Source of the DNA: UBA7672 sp038326205
Lineage (GTDB): Bacteria > Pseudomonadota > Alphaproteobacteria > Caulobacterales > Hyphomonadaceae
NCBI GenBank assembly: GCA_038326205.1
Contig: JBBQJV010000007.1
Span: forward strand, 23,179-87,178
Reading direction: 5' to 3'
DNA: 64,000 bases
Part shown: piece after piece, positions 34,291-43,958 of the stretch
Numbering within the stretch: the first letter of the stretch is position 1
Layout: each line of letters starts with the position of its first letter
Program-made: the position numbers and the translations under genes
Notes under the pieces: model-generated
Database searches by the model: none
Told to the model about the DNA's origin: nothing
Seen by the model: the letters and a program-made list of their open reading frames with translations, nothing else

Positions 34291-36909
34291 ATGGACTTCG
34301 AACGTTATACAGAGCGCGCCCGCGCAGCCGTTCAGAGCGCCCAGACGAGCGCGCTCGCCAGCGGCCACCCGCAGATGCTGCCTGAACATCTCATCAAGGC
34401 GATGTTCGCGGACCGCGATCGCCTCGCTTCCAACCTCATCCGCGCCGCCGGGGGAAATCCCGAGCAGGCGCAAGCCAGCATCGACAAGTTGCTGGCGGCA
34501 CAGCCAAAATCCACTGGCGGCTCACAGCCCGGCCTCAGCCAGGACCTCGCCCGCCTGTTTCAGATGGCAGAGGAAGACGCGACGCAAGCGGGCGACGACT
34601 TCGTCACTACCGAACGCCTGCTGCTCTCCGCCACCAAACTGAAAAGCAAAGCCGCCGAAGCCCTCACCGCCGCTGGGGCCACGACCGGCGCGCTGGTGAA
34701 GGCGATTGCCGACCTGCGGAAGGGTCGCACGGCGGACACCGCGACCTCGGAAGAAAAATACGAAGCGCTCAAGAAATACTCGCGCGACCTCACCGAGGCT
34801 GCTCGCTCGGGCAAGCTCGACCCCGTGATCGGGCGCGACGAGGAAATCCGCCGCTGCATCCAGGTTCTGTCCCGTCGCACCAAGAACAACCCGGTGATTA
34901 TAGGCGAGCCGGGCGTCGGCAAGACCGCCATCGCCGAAGGCCTCGCCCTGCGTATCGTCAATGGCGACGTGCCCGACAGCCTTAAGGAAAAGAGTCTGCT
35001 TTCGCTAGATATGGGGGCGCTGATTGCAGGCGCGAAATTCCGTGGCGAGTTCGAAGAACGCCTGAAATCTGTCCTGCAGGAAGTCACGCAGGCCGCAGGC
35101 AAGATCATCCTCTTCATCGACGAGATGCACACGCTGGTGGGCGCGGGAAAAGCCGAAGGCGCGATGGACGCGTCAAACCTGCTGAAACCCGCCCTTGCGC
35201 GGGGAGAACTGCATTGCGTCGGTGCGACCACGCTGGATGAATACCGCAAAAACGTCGAGAAGGACGCCGCCCTCGCCCGCCGTTTCCAGCCCGTCTTCGT
35301 GGGCGAACCGAGCGTGGAGGACACCATCTCCATCCTGCGCGGCCTGAAGGAGAAGTACGAAGTTCACCACGGCATCCGCATTTCGGACGCCGCCATCGTT
35401 GCGGCTGCGACGCTGTCAAACCGTTACATCACCGACCGTTTCCTGCCGGACAAAGCTATCGACCTGATGGACGAAGCCGCTGCGCGCCTGCGCATGGCGG
35501 TGGAATCCAAGCCCGAAGAACTCGACGAGATCGATCGCCGGTTGATGCAGATTCGCATCGAGGCCGAAGCGCTGAAGAAGGAAAAGGACGACGCCTCGAA
35601 GGATCGCCTGAAGCGCCGCGAAGTCGAGATCAAGGAACTCCAGGCGAAGTCCGATGAAATCTCCGCCGCCTGGAAGGCCGAGAAAGGCCGCCTCGCAGGC
35701 GCAACCAATGCAAAGGAAAAGCTCGATCGCGCCCGCGCAGACATGGCCGATGCCGAGCGCCGCTCCGACTGGGCGCGCGCCGGCGAGATCAAGTATGGTG
35801 AAATCCCTGCGCTCGAAAAACTGATCACGGAATCCGAAGGCAAGGTCGACACCGACAAGGATGCGAAAGCCCCGTTGGTGAAGGAGGAGGTGGACGCCGA
35901 AGCCATCGCCGCGGTCGTTTCTCGCTGGACGGGCATTCCCGTCGACAAAATGCTGGAAGGCGAGCGCGAAAAGCTGCTCCACATGGAGGACGGCCTGCGC
36001 AAACGCGTGGTCGGCCAAGACGATGCGCTGGAGATTGTGGCCAATGCCGTGCGCCGCGCGCGCGCCGGCCTGCAGGATCCCAACCGCCCGATAGGCAGCT
36101 TCATCTTCGTCGGCCCCACCGGGGTCGGCAAGACCGAGCTGACGAAGGCGCTCGCGGAATTCCTCTTTGATGACGAGCATGCTGTCCTACGCCTCGACAT
36201 GTCAGAATATATGGAGAAGCACGCGGTCTCGCGGATGATCGGCGCGCCCCCCGGCTATGTCGGATACGAAGAAGGCGGAGCGCTCACCGAAGCGGTGCGC
36301 CGCAGGCCGTATCAGGTGATCCTGTTCGACGAGATCGAGAAGGCGCACCCGGATGTGTTCAACACACTCCTGCAGGTTCTCGATGATGGCCGTCTGACCG
36401 ATGGTCAGGGCCGCACCGTGAACTTCAACAACACCGTTATCATCATGACGTCCAACCTCGGCGCGCATGCGCTGGCCGAAGACAAGTCCGAAGGCGAAAT
36501 CTCGGGTCACGCACGTGATGCGGTGATGGAAGCGATCCGTTCGCACTTCCGACCAGAATTCCTAAACCGTATCGACGAGATCGTGTTCTTCAAACGCCTC
36601 GGCCGCAGCGAGATCGATCGTATCGTTGGCGTGCAGCTGAAGCGCCTCGAGAAAATTCTCGCCGACCGCCGCATCACGCTAAGCCTGACAGATGAGGCGA
36701 TGCAGTGGCTCTCCGACAGGGGCTATGATCCTGTCTATGGCGCACGTCCGCTGAAGCGCGTGATCCAGAAGGAACTTCAGGACCCTCTGGCGCGCCGCAT
36801 TCTCGAAGGCCGCATCAAGGACGGCGACGAGGTGAAGGTGTCGGTGGACGGTTCCGCCCTCTCCCTCAACGGCGTCCCGGCTGAGATGAAAAAGACGGTG
36901 CTCAACTAA
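34291..36909 (+). CDS. clpB: ATP-dependent disaggregase ClpB
   Basis: An 872-residue Hsp100 protein. From ATG 34291 (MDFERYTERARAAVQSAQTS) it has the Clp N-domain, NBD1 with Walker A GEPGVGKTA and IDEMHTLVGAG, the middle coiled coil (about residues 400-530, AEALKKEKDDASKDRLKRRE), and NBD2 with GPTGVGKTE and FDEIEKAHPDVFN. The ending GARPLKRVIQKELQDPLARR is typical. The frame is open for 19 codons upstream of this ATG, but those do not resemble ClpB. Works with DnaK in protein disaggregation. A strong hairpin follows at 36923. Confidence 0.97.
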   Translation: MDFERYTERARAAVQSAQTSALASGHPQMLPEHLIKAMFADRDRLASNLIRAAGGNPEQAQASIDKLLAAQPKSTGGSQPGLSQDLARLFQMAEEDATQAGDDFVTTERLLLSATKLKSKAAEALTAAGATTGALVKAIADLRKGRTADTATSEEKYEALKKYSRDLTEAARSGKLDPVIGRDEEIRRCIQVLSRRTKNNPVIIGEPGVGKTAIAEGLALRIVNGDVPDSLKEKSLLSLDMGALIAGAKFRGEFEERLKSVLQEVTQAAGKIILFIDEMHTLVGAGKAEGAMDASNLLKPALARGELHCVGATTLDEYRKNVEKDAALARRFQPVFVGEPSVEDTISILRGLKEKYEVHHGIRISDAAIVAAATLSNRYITDRFLPDKAIDLMDEAAARLRMAVESKPEELDEIDRRLMQIRIEAEALKKEKDDASKDRLKRREVEIKELQAKSDEISAAWKAEKGRLAGATNAKEKLDRARADMADAERRSDWARAGEIKYGEIPALEKLITESEGKVDTDKDAKAPLVKEEVDAEAIAAVVSRWTGIPVDKMLEGEREKLLHMEDGLRKRVVGQDDALEIVANAVRRARAGLQDPNRPIGSFIFVGPTGVGKTELTKALAEFLFDDEHAVLRLDMSEYMEKHAVSRMIGAPPGYVGYEEGGALTEAVRRRPYQVILFDEIEKAHPDVFNTLLQVLDDGRLTDGQGRTVNFNNTVIIMTSNLGAHALAEDKSEGEISGHARDAVMEAIRSHFRPEFLNRIDEIVFFKRLGRSEIDRIVGVQLKRLEKILADRRITLSLTDEAMQWLSDRGYDPVYGARPLKRVIQKELQDPLARRILEGRIKDGDEVKVSVDGSALSLNGVPAEMKKTVLN

Positions 36910-36922
36910 CGCGCGACTGATT

Positions 36923-36951
36923 GCGGGACGGTGGCGCTTTCACCGTCCCGC
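36923..36951 (+). terminator. Hairpin after clpB
   Basis: Perfect 11-bp stem, GCGGGACGGTG (36923-36933) with CACCGTCCCGC (36941-36951), loop GCGCTTT. There is no T tract after it, so it may act as an RNA-stabilising 3' hairpin or Rho-linked end rather than a classical intrinsic terminator. Confidence 0.6.
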
Positions 36952-37145
36952 GAATGGACTTCGCCTTACGCGCGAGCGTCGTGACTTCCGCTGCGTCGCT
37001 CAGTGTCACATCATCGCCACACCTGTGGCATGAACATGGTCCTTGTGCGGACGAATTGGCCCCGCTTCATTGCGGATACGCCGCCCCTGTCCCAGTTTGT
37101 AAGATCGAGAGCTCGTCCGCCTCCAGGACAGCTAGGAGAGATCTT

Positions 37146-39629
37146 ATGAAACTGAGGACAATGAAGTCCGCCATTCTTGCTGGCGTTGCGTTCGCCCCGC
37201 TGCTGTTCGGCCAGGCCGTGGCCCAGTCGGCGCCAGGCGACAAGGACGTGATCATCGTCACGGGGACGCGTGTTGCCGACCGTAGCGCACTCGACACAGC
37301 GGTCGCAGTTGACGTCGTCAGTTCGGCGGAGCTTGAAAAAGGCGGCGTCACCGAGATCAACCAGGCTCTGGCAGTCGCCCTGCCCTCCTTCAACTTCCCG
37401 CGCCCTGCGCTCAACGATGGCACCGACACGGTTCGCCCCGCCGCACTGCGTGGCCTCGCGCCGGACCAGACGCTGGTTCTAGTGAACTCCAAGCGCCGTC
37501 ACTCCGCCTCGCTGGTCAACGTCAACGGCTCGGTCGGCCGCGGCGCGTCGGCGGTTGACCTGAACACCCTTCCGACCTCCGCCATCGGGGGCATCGAAGT
37601 ACTGCGCGACGGCGCCTCGGCTCAATACGGCTCCGACGCGATCGCGGGCGTGATCAACGTCCGCCTCCGCGAAGCAAGGGATGGCGGCGGCGCATCGGCC
37701 ACGCTCGGTATGCGCGTTTCCGAATACACCGTTCCCGTGACGCCGCCTGTCGCGGGCTTGCCGATCAATCCGGGCCCGTCCATTTCGCGAGACGTCCGCG
37801 ATGGCCAGCTCTTCACTCTGAACGCGTGGAAAGGCCTCGCACTGGGCGACGACGGCTTCCTTACTGTGTCAGGCGAAGTGAAGCTGCAGAAACGCTCCGA
37901 GCGCGACGGCTACGACACGCGCCAGAACTACCCGCTGCTGGCTGGCGGCGGCTTCGATCCGCGCGAAGCCAGCGTCAACCGCTTCAACGCATGGACTGGC
38001 GAGCCGCAGCTCGAGCAGTACACGGTCTTCGCAAACGCCGGCTACGACCTCGACGACAAGACTTCCCTCTATGGTTGGGCCAGCTACCAGAACCGCGATT
38101 CCGTCTCGGCCGGCTTCTATCGCCGCGCGCTCGACGCCCGCAACGTGATTGAAATCTATCCGAATGGCTTCCTGCCGCTGATCAACCCGGAAGTTGAAGA
38201 CGCCTCTCTCGCTGGCGGCGCACGCTTCGCCGTCGGCGATTGGGACATGGACGCCTCGGTCGTCTACGGCTCCAACAAGATGGACTTCACCATCAAGAAC
38301 ACGCTGAACCGCTCGCTCGGAACCGCTTCCAAGACGGAATTCGATGCAGGCGGCTTCCAGTATCAGCAGGTGGTGGCGAACGTCTCTGGCGTCAATCAAT
38401 ACAATGTCGGCCTGGCCTCGCCGCTCAACGTCGCGGCTGGCATCGAGGCTCGCCAGGAGTTCTACAAAATCAACGCCGGCGAACCGGACAGCTACCGCAA
38501 TGGCGGCGTTCTGCTCGGCGTCTCACCGACTGCTTCAGGCTCTCAGGTTTTTCCGGGGTTCCGCCCCGCGAACGAAGTTGATGCAGATCGCACCGCGGTC
38601 GGCCTTTATGTCGACCTCGAAGCGAACATCACCGATGCTCTGCTCGTGTCGGCGGCCATCCGTGGTGAGTCCTACTCGGACTTCGGCGAAACCGTCACCG
38701 GCAAACTCGCCGCGCGTTACGACTTCAACGACGCGTTCGGCGTCCGGGCTTCGATCCAGAACGGATTCCGCGCGCCTTCGCTGCAGCAGCAGTACTTCGC
38801 CACCACGTCGACCAACTTCATCGGCGGCGTGCCGTTCGACATTACCACCTTCCCTGTAACAGATCCTGTGGCTGTCGCCCTCGGCGCCAAGCCGCTGGAA
38901 GCTGAAGAGTCGGTCAACTACTCGCTGGGCGCTGTATTCCAGATGGGCGACTTCAACATGACGGTCGACGCCTATCGCATCGACGTCGACAACCGCATCG
39001 TGCTGTCGGAAAATCTGACGGCGCAGAACGTGCGCGACTTCCTCACGACTCAGGGCTTTATCGGCGCTGGCGGCGGCCGCTTCTTCATCAACGGCGTCAA
39101 TACCGAGACCCAAGGCGTCGATCTGGTCGCCAACTACTCCTTCCCGGAAACTCCGGTCGGTCAGTTCGATGTCACTTTCGGCGTCAACCTTTCGAACACC
39201 GACGTGACGCAAGTCCCGTCAATCCCGGTGCTGTCCGCGCTCAACCCGGCCCCGGTCCTGTTCGGCCGCGCCAACACGCTGACCTTCGAGGAGGGCGCAC
39301 CCGCCGACAAGGAAACGCTCTCGGTTGACTGGACGCTCGGCCAGCTCAGCGCCACGGTCCGCGCCATCCGCTACGGCGAAGTTGTCCAGCCGGACAACAA
39401 CCCGATCTTCGACCAGACGCTGTCCGCCAAGACTGTGCTCGACATCGAAGCCCGCTTCGCCGCCACGGACAACCTCACCCTGTCGCTCGGCGCCGATAAC
39501 CTGTTCGACGAGTATCCGGATGCGTTCCCGATCGCCCTCAACACGACCGGCAACACACCCTACTCGAACTATTCGCCCTTCGGTTACTCGGGACGCTTCG
39601 TCTACGTGAAAGCAGCGATGAACTTCTAG
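37146..39629 (+). CDS. TonB-dependent outer-membrane receptor
   Basis: An 827-residue receptor. ATG 37146 has an AGGAGAG ribosome site and gives a clear signal peptide (MKSAILAGVAFAPLLFGQAV, then Ala-Gln-Ser); in-frame sequence upstream to 36921 is not protein-like. The plug domain starts VIIVTGTRVADRSALDTAV (TonB-box region) and contains VEVLRDGASAQYGSDAIAGV-like text (GGIEVLRDGASAQYGSDAIA). The 22-strand barrel ends with an aromatic C-terminus (VKAAMNF). Substrate is unknown; a 236-bp leader precedes it. A terminator follows. Confidence 0.94.
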   Translation: MKLRTMKSAILAGVAFAPLLFGQAVAQSAPGDKDVIIVTGTRVADRSALDTAVAVDVVSSAELEKGGVTEINQALAVALPSFNFPRPALNDGTDTVRPAALRGLAPDQTLVLVNSKRRHSASLVNVNGSVGRGASAVDLNTLPTSAIGGIEVLRDGASAQYGSDAIAGVINVRLREARDGGGASATLGMRVSEYTVPVTPPVAGLPINPGPSISRDVRDGQLFTLNAWKGLALGDDGFLTVSGEVKLQKRSERDGYDTRQNYPLLAGGGFDPREASVNRFNAWTGEPQLEQYTVFANAGYDLDDKTSLYGWASYQNRDSVSAGFYRRALDARNVIEIYPNGFLPLINPEVEDASLAGGARFAVGDWDMDASVVYGSNKMDFTIKNTLNRSLGTASKTEFDAGGFQYQQVVANVSGVNQYNVGLASPLNVAAGIEARQEFYKINAGEPDSYRNGGVLLGVSPTASGSQVFPGFRPANEVDADRTAVGLYVDLEANITDALLVSAAIRGESYSDFGETVTGKLAARYDFNDAFGVRASIQNGFRAPSLQQQYFATTSTNFIGGVPFDITTFPVTDPVAVALGAKPLEAEESVNYSLGAVFQMGDFNMTVDAYRIDVDNRIVLSENLTAQNVRDFLTTQGFIGAGGGRFFINGVNTETQGVDLVANYSFPETPVGQFDVTFGVNLSNTDVTQVPSIPVLSALNPAPVLFGRANTLTFEEGAPADKETLSVDWTLGQLSATVRAIRYGEVVQPDNNPIFDQTLSAKTVLDIEARFAATDNLTLSLGADNLFDEYPDAFPIALNTTGNTPYSNYSPFGYSGRFVYVKAAMNF

Positions 39630-39652
39630 AGTTCGTCATCCGACCAAACGAC

Positions 39653-39690
39653 AAGCGCGCCGTGGGCAACCACGGCGCGCTTTGCTTTTC
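39653..39690 (+). terminator. Terminator after the TonB-dependent receptor gene
   Basis: Stem AAGCGCGCCGTG (39653-39664) with CACGGCGCGCTT (39671-39682), 6-base loop, followed by TGCTTTTC. A long GC-rich stem and T-rich tail make this a strong intrinsic terminator. Confidence 0.85.
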
Positions 39691-39710
39691 GAGAACCGCA
39701 GCCGGCGCAA

Positions 39711-39742
39711 CAAAAAACCCGCCCCGGTTTCGCGGAGCGGGC
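39711..39742 (-). terminator. Terminator for the minus-strand TonB-C-like gene
   Basis: Read on the minus strand, CCCGCTCCG and CGGGGCGGG form a stem with a CGAAAC-type loop, followed by TTTTTTG. It ends the transcript of the gene at 39766-40416 and stands back-to-back with the plus-strand terminator just upstream. Confidence 0.8.
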
Positions 39743-39765
39743 TTCGTGTTCACTTCAGCTCAGTC

Positions 39766-40416
39766 TCAGCTCTTCTTCAGCGGCGCCGAGAGTTTGATCG
39801 GCATGCTCATGCCAGGCCAATCCGTCGGGGCCCCGCCCTTGAGGCCGGGCTTGAACGTCATCTTGGCGATCGCCTCGGAGATCGGCCCGTTGTAGCCATC
39901 TGGCGTGCAGTTCGGCGCGATATCCTTCGGCTTTCCATCTGCGCCCACCGTATACTTCACCTCGCAGATGCCTTCTTCCTTTACCTTCTTGATCGCGTCC
40001 TGAACGTCCTTGGCATCAACCCCGGTATCCAGAACGGGTGACTTCTCGCCACGCGGATCAGGCCCGGCGGCGCCAGTGCCATAGTTGAAGACCTGACGGA
40101 AAGGAAACGAATCAAAAAACTCGTGGTCGAACACTTCAGGGTCCCACGTGCCCGTCTCGATGGTGCGCACAATGTACGGCGCCATCGCCGGGTGGGTGCA
40201 GTCCATCGTGATGTCCTTGGCCTTGCCCTCGACTGAAACAATGTACTGTGCGGTACACGAGCCGTTCAGCTTAAGCGTATTGTTGCCTTCCTTCATCGCC
40301 GTGACGTCGAACTCGCCAATCTGCTTGGCGGTTCTGTCGGGCAGGTCCGTTTTCTGGGCGAACGCCGGGGCCGCCAAAGCCAGGGTGGCCGCCGCCACAC
40401 ACATCCATTTCAGCAT
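39766..40416 (-). CDS. Secreted protein with two TonB-C-like repeats
   Basis: A 216-residue protein with signal peptide (MLKWMCVAAATLALAAPAFA). The mature protein holds two related halves. The second is clearest: EGICEVKYTVGADGKPKDIA, then a Cys and ISEAIAKMTFKPGLKGGAPT before DWPGMSMPIKL, the pattern of the TonB C-terminal domain. The first half (GSCTAQYIVSVEGKAKDITM) has a matching Cys-Y-x-V-x-x-x-G-K layout. Each half has two Cys that may form a disulfide. It lacks the TonB membrane anchor, so it is probably not a working energy transducer. Confidence 0.75.
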   Translation of the reverse strand: MLKWMCVAAATLALAAPAFAQKTDLPDRTAKQIGEFDVTAMKEGNNTLKLNGSCTAQYIVSVEGKAKDITMDCTHPAMAPYIVRTIETGTWDPEVFDHEFFDSFPFRQVFNYGTGAAGPDPRGEKSPVLDTGVDAKDVQDAIKKVKEEGICEVKYTVGADGKPKDIAPNCTPDGYNGPISEAIAKMTFKPGLKGGAPTDWPGMSMPIKLSAPLKKS

Positions 40417-40700
40417 GTCTTCCTCCGATGTGGCCGGTGGCGCTGATCCCTTTGCCCCGGCCGACTTGAGGAACCACTATATCCTGCTCGCGCGGCGGTC
40501 GAAGAGGAAAAAGGCGCCCAACAACAGCGCGTTTGCAGTTGATCATGCTCACGCGACTGTGAGCCGCAGGCGTCCCGATGCGGAAACTACAGACAAATGG
40601 GCTTCTTCCCAGTCTCTTGTGCATGTGCGAATAGCCATGGCTCGTCGTCTCTGCGGCGCGTGCTAGCGTGTTTGAACAGACAGGACAGGCTGCAAACGGA

Positions 40701-41579
40701 ATGAGCGGTATTCGGACCATCGGCGTTATCGGCGCAGGGCAGATGGGCAATGGCATCGCCCACGTCTGCGCCCTTGCGGGCTTCGACGTCATTATCAACG
40801 ACGTTTCGGCCGACCGGCTGTCCGCCGGCCTGAAGACGATTGAACGCAATCTGGATCGCCAGGTCCATCGCGATATGATCACGGCGGATGCGCGCGACGC
40901 CGCCATGCGCCGCATCAGCACCGCTGCCAGTCTCACCGGATTTGGCGACGTCGACTTCGCCATCGAAGCAGCGACCGAGAAGGAGACCGTCAAGCGCGCC
41001 ATCTTTGACGAGCTGTGCAAGAGCGTCCGCAAGGATGCGATCCTCGCGACCAACACCTCCTCGATCTCAATCACGCGTCTTGGCGCCGCGACGGATCGCC
41101 CTGAGCGTTTCATCGGCCTGCACTTCATGAACCCGGTGCCGCTGATGAAGCTCGTCGAAGTGATCCGTGGCCTCGCTACCGACCAGCAGACCTATGATGC
41201 CGCCGTCCACATCGTGGAGCGACTCGGCAAGCATGTGACGAACGCGGAAGACTTCCCCGCCTTCATCGTCAACCGCGTGCTGATGCCAATGATCAACGAG
41301 GCAGTCTACACCCTGTACGAAGGCGTCGGCACTGTGGAGTCGATCGACACCGCTATGAAGCTTGGCGCAAACCACCCGATGGGTCCGCTTGAACTCGCCG
41401 ACTTCATCGGCCTCGATACCTGCCTCTCCATCATGCAGGTGCTGCACGATGGCCTGGCCGACACGAAATATCGCCCCTGCCCACTTCTTGTGAAGTATGT
41501 GGAAGCGGGCTGGGTCGGCAAGAAAGCCGGTCGCGGATTCTATGATTATCGCGGCGACACGCCCGTACCTACAAGATAA
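40701..41579 (+). CDS. 3-hydroxyacyl-CoA (3-hydroxybutyryl-CoA) dehydrogenase
   Basis: A 292-residue enzyme from ATG 40701 (MSGIRTIGVIGAGQMGNGIA); a GTG at 40668 would add 11 residues. The Rossmann motif GAGQMGNG, the ATNTSSISITRLG strand, catalytic HFMNPVPLMKLVEVI and NRVLMPMINEAVYTLYEGVG and the C-terminal GPLELADFIGLDTCLSIM are all in the expected order. Catalyses NAD-dependent oxidation of 3-hydroxyacyl-CoA in fatty-acid or polyhydroxybutyrate metabolism. An SDR gene follows after 66 bases. Confidence 0.95.
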   Translation: MSGIRTIGVIGAGQMGNGIAHVCALAGFDVIINDVSADRLSAGLKTIERNLDRQVHRDMITADARDAAMRRISTAASLTGFGDVDFAIEAATEKETVKRAIFDELCKSVRKDAILATNTSSISITRLGAATDRPERFIGLHFMNPVPLMKLVEVIRGLATDQQTYDAAVHIVERLGKHVTNAEDFPAFIVNRVLMPMINEAVYTLYEGVGTVESIDTAMKLGANHPMGPLELADFIGLDTCLSIMQVLHDGLADTKYRPCPLLVKYVEAGWVGKKAGRGFYDYRGDTPVPTR

Positions 41580-41645
41580 AAGTCCGACACGTTGATCCGA
41601 CAAATTGATTCAAGGGGCCGGGCCTAGTCCGGATCGATCCAGAGC

Positions 41646-42335
41646 ATGGCCGTCATTCTTGTCACTGGCGCCAATCGGGGCATCGGCCTCGCCCTCGTGA
41701 AAGCCTATGCAAGTCGCCGCGACAAGGTCTTCGCCTGTATCCGCGCAAGCTCAGATCGCTTGGAACTGGACGCGTTCGCCAAGACCGCGCCGCAATGGGT
41801 CGAGGTCATCGAGATGGATGTCTCTGACGCGGCAGAAATCGGTCGCGCGCGCCGCCGCCTCGAAGCCCAACCGATCGACGTTTTGATCAACAATGCGGGC
41901 GTAAGCGGCCCTGAACAGCAGACCGCAACTGACATGGACTTCGATGGCCTCATCGAAACGCTCAACATCAACACGATTGCACCGCTGCGCGTGGCGACCG
42001 CCTTCCTGCCCAACGTGAAAGCCGCCAAGGGCAAGATCATCACCCTGTCGAGCCAGATGGGGCAGGTGCAATCCGCCTCTACAGATTCCCTCGCCTATCG
42101 CGTCTCGAAAGCGGCCGTGAACAAGCTTATGCGCGGTCTTGCCGCCGAACTGAAGCCCCAGGGCATTCCCGTGCTGATCGTCCATCCCGGCTGGGTGAAA
42201 ACCGACATGGGCGGCGAGGCCGCTCAGCTGACCTCCGACCAGAGCGCTGACCAGCTGCAGAAACTGATCGACAAGCTCGACATCGCCTCCACCGGCAAAT
42301 TCCTCGCCTGGAACGGGAAGGAGTTGGCTTGGTAG
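41646..42335 (+). CDS. Short-chain dehydrogenase/reductase (C-factor-like)
   Basis: A 229-residue SDR. MAVILVTGANRGIGLALVKA gives the cofactor motif TGANRGIG, followed by DVLINNAGVSGPEQQ, catalytic Ser in ITLSSQMGQV and YRVSK with the active-site Tyr-Lys. The short length and the C-terminal VHPGWVKTDMGGEAA element resemble the C-factor/CsgA-like SDR group. Its substrate is not clear. The next gene, encoding a membrane protein, overlaps it by seven bases. Confidence 0.92.
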   Translation: MAVILVTGANRGIGLALVKAYASRRDKVFACIRASSDRLELDAFAKTAPQWVEVIEMDVSDAAEIGRARRRLEAQPIDVLINNAGVSGPEQQTATDMDFDGLIETLNINTIAPLRVATAFLPNVKAAKGKIITLSSQMGQVQSASTDSLAYRVSKAAVNKLMRGLAAELKPQGIPVLIVHPGWVKTDMGGEAAQLTSDQSADQLQKLIDKLDIASTGKFLAWNGKELAW

Positions 42336-43048
42336 GTCGCGTGCCGCCTCCGCCTCACGCGGGCTGGCGCCTCGGCCTTTACTGGACCTATGTCGGCCTG
42401 CTCGGTGTCGCCTCGACCTTCTACCTCGCCATCGCCTCGCCGATCATCCGGCCAACCCTGCCCACGCACCCCGAGCACCTGATCTTCTGCATTTGCGCTG
42501 GCATCGCCATCGCAGACGCCGCCGCTCATGCGCTCGCCGACATTGTCGGCATCTGGAAACCGCACGACCTTGGCGGAGCGCAGGCGCCGCGCCAGAAATT
42601 CAAGCCGCGCAAACTCCTGATCGCCGATTTCAATCGGCTTGTATTCCATCTGACGGCTGTTCCCATCGTCGGCCTGATGGCGCTGGCCTACACGCTGCTG
42701 ACACCCCACATTCAGGACCACTTGTTCGGTACAGCCGTCGCACAGGCCGCAGTCTTCTGGGCTTTCCTGTCGCAGACATTTCTCGGCGGCCTCGAAGTCT
42801 TCGCCTTCTTCCTCAGCCACGAAGCGCGCTCGACCCTGCGCGACAACCTCCACCTCACCGAACTGACGCCGCTCTCCATCGAGGCCGGCGCAATCCTCGC
42901 GGGCATGAAGCTCTACGGCCTCCTCATCATCGTCTCGACCCTGCGCCTCCTCGGCGCGCCTGTCGTGCTCTTCCGCACATGGCTGAGCGAAAACAACCGC
43001 CAGAAACGCAAGCAGCCAAAGGTAGGCAAGACTGCGGCGGACCTCTAG
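42329..43048 (+). CDS. Integral membrane protein, unknown function
   Basis: A 239-residue protein beginning at TTG 42329, overlapping the SDR stop by seven bases. Four to five hydrophobic segments are seen (LYWTYVGLLGVASTFYLAIA, IFCICAGIAIADAAAHALAD, FHLTAVPIVGLMALAYTLLT, MKLYGLLIIVSTLRLLGAPV) and a basic C-terminus. I recognise no family. The overlap suggests translational coupling to the SDR. Its stop interlocks with that of the convergent sirtuin gene in CTAG. Confidence 0.72.
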   Translation: MVGRVPPPPHAGWRLGLYWTYVGLLGVASTFYLAIASPIIRPTLPTHPEHLIFCICAGIAIADAAAHALADIVGIWKPHDLGGAQAPRQKFKPRKLLIADFNRLVFHLTAVPIVGLMALAYTLLTPHIQDHLFGTAVAQAAVFWAFLSQTFLGGLEVFAFFLSHEARSTLRDNLHLTELTPLSIEAGAILAGMKLYGLLIIVSTLRLLGAPVVLFRTWLSENNRQKRKQPKVGKTAADL

Positions 43049-43812
43049 TTCAGATCCCGCATCGCACCGGTCATCATCGGCCCGATCTCTTGGTGCAGCA
43101 CGAGATCCGCGATGTCGTCCAGAGGCGTCGGTTCGCGGTTCACGATCACCAGCCGCGCGCCAGACTGTTTCGCCCGGACCGGAAACAGCGCCGCAGGCGT
43201 CACCACCAGCGACGAACCGAGGACGAGGAAAAGATCGCTCAGCTGCGTCTCCGCTTCGGCGCGCAACATCGGCTCTTCCGGCATCGACTGGCCGAACGAA
43301 ATCGTCGCCGTCTTCACCAGCCCGCCGCAGTCTCTGCACACCGGAATCTCGCCGCGATCGACAAACACCGGCCGCAGCTCCTCCAGCTCATGTCGCAGCC
43401 CGCATTCAAGACAAGTCGCATAGCTGGCATTGCCGTGCAGCTCGATCACCTTGCCATCTGCAAGCCCCGACGCCTGATGCAGGTTGTCGACATTCTGGGT
43501 GATGACTGCTGTCGCCTTGCCGCTCGCGACCAGCCTCGCCACGGCGAAATGTCCAGCATTCGGGGCCTTGCCGACCCATCCAGCCGCGCCGTTGAAAACC
43601 CGCGTCCACGCCTCGCGGCGCTTTGCTTCGGAGCCGACGAAGTCCTGAAAGTAGATCGGCTTCATCTTGGACCACACGCCGCCTGGCGACCTGAAATCCG
43701 GAATGCCGGATTCCGTCGAGATGCCCGCGCCCGTGAACACCACGATCCGCTCTGCATCGCGCAGGTAACGCGCCAGCAATTCCGCCGCTGTTCCAGCCAT
43801 GGGCCGAACCAT
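43045..43812 (-). CDS. NAD-dependent protein deacylase (sirtuin, Sir2 family)
   Basis: A 255-residue sirtuin from ATG 43812 (ATG 43800 is the alternative; both lack a strong ribosome site). Motifs: FTGAGISTESGIPDFRSPGG (NAD pocket), ITQNVDNLHQASG, catalytic His in VIELHGN, zinc-binding Cys pairs CLEC and CRDC about 25 residues apart, and LGSSLVVTPAALFP. It would remove acyl groups from Lys using NAD. The frame stays open upstream to 44025 but encodes a basic, Cys-rich stretch overlapping the divergent gene. Confidence 0.93.
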   Translation of the reverse strand: MVRPMAGTAAELLARYLRDAERIVVFTGAGISTESGIPDFRSPGGVWSKMKPIYFQDFVGSEAKRREAWTRVFNGAAGWVGKAPNAGHFAVARLVASGKATAVITQNVDNLHQASGLADGKVIELHGNASYATCLECGLRHELEELRPVFVDRGEIPVCRDCGGLVKTATISFGQSMPEEPMLRAEAETQLSDLFLVLGSSLVVTPAALFPVRAKQSGARLVIVNREPTPLDDIADLVLHQEIGPMMTGAMRDLN

Positions 43813-43958
43813 GCGCAAAAGGGAGACACTGGCAAGACACAACGCCGCTGTCGCGCTCCTTGCCTGCGCAATGGATATGGACAATCCACGGCCTTTGCCT
43901 CTAGCTCTGAGGTGTGTGCGCTCCGAGTAATTGGCAGCGCAGCGGGGACCGGGAAGAC

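Noticed and set aside
36921..37145. Upstream extension of the TonB-receptor frame
   Set aside because: Runs through the clpB hairpin and is not signal-like; ATG 37146 has a ribosome site and a proper signal peptide.
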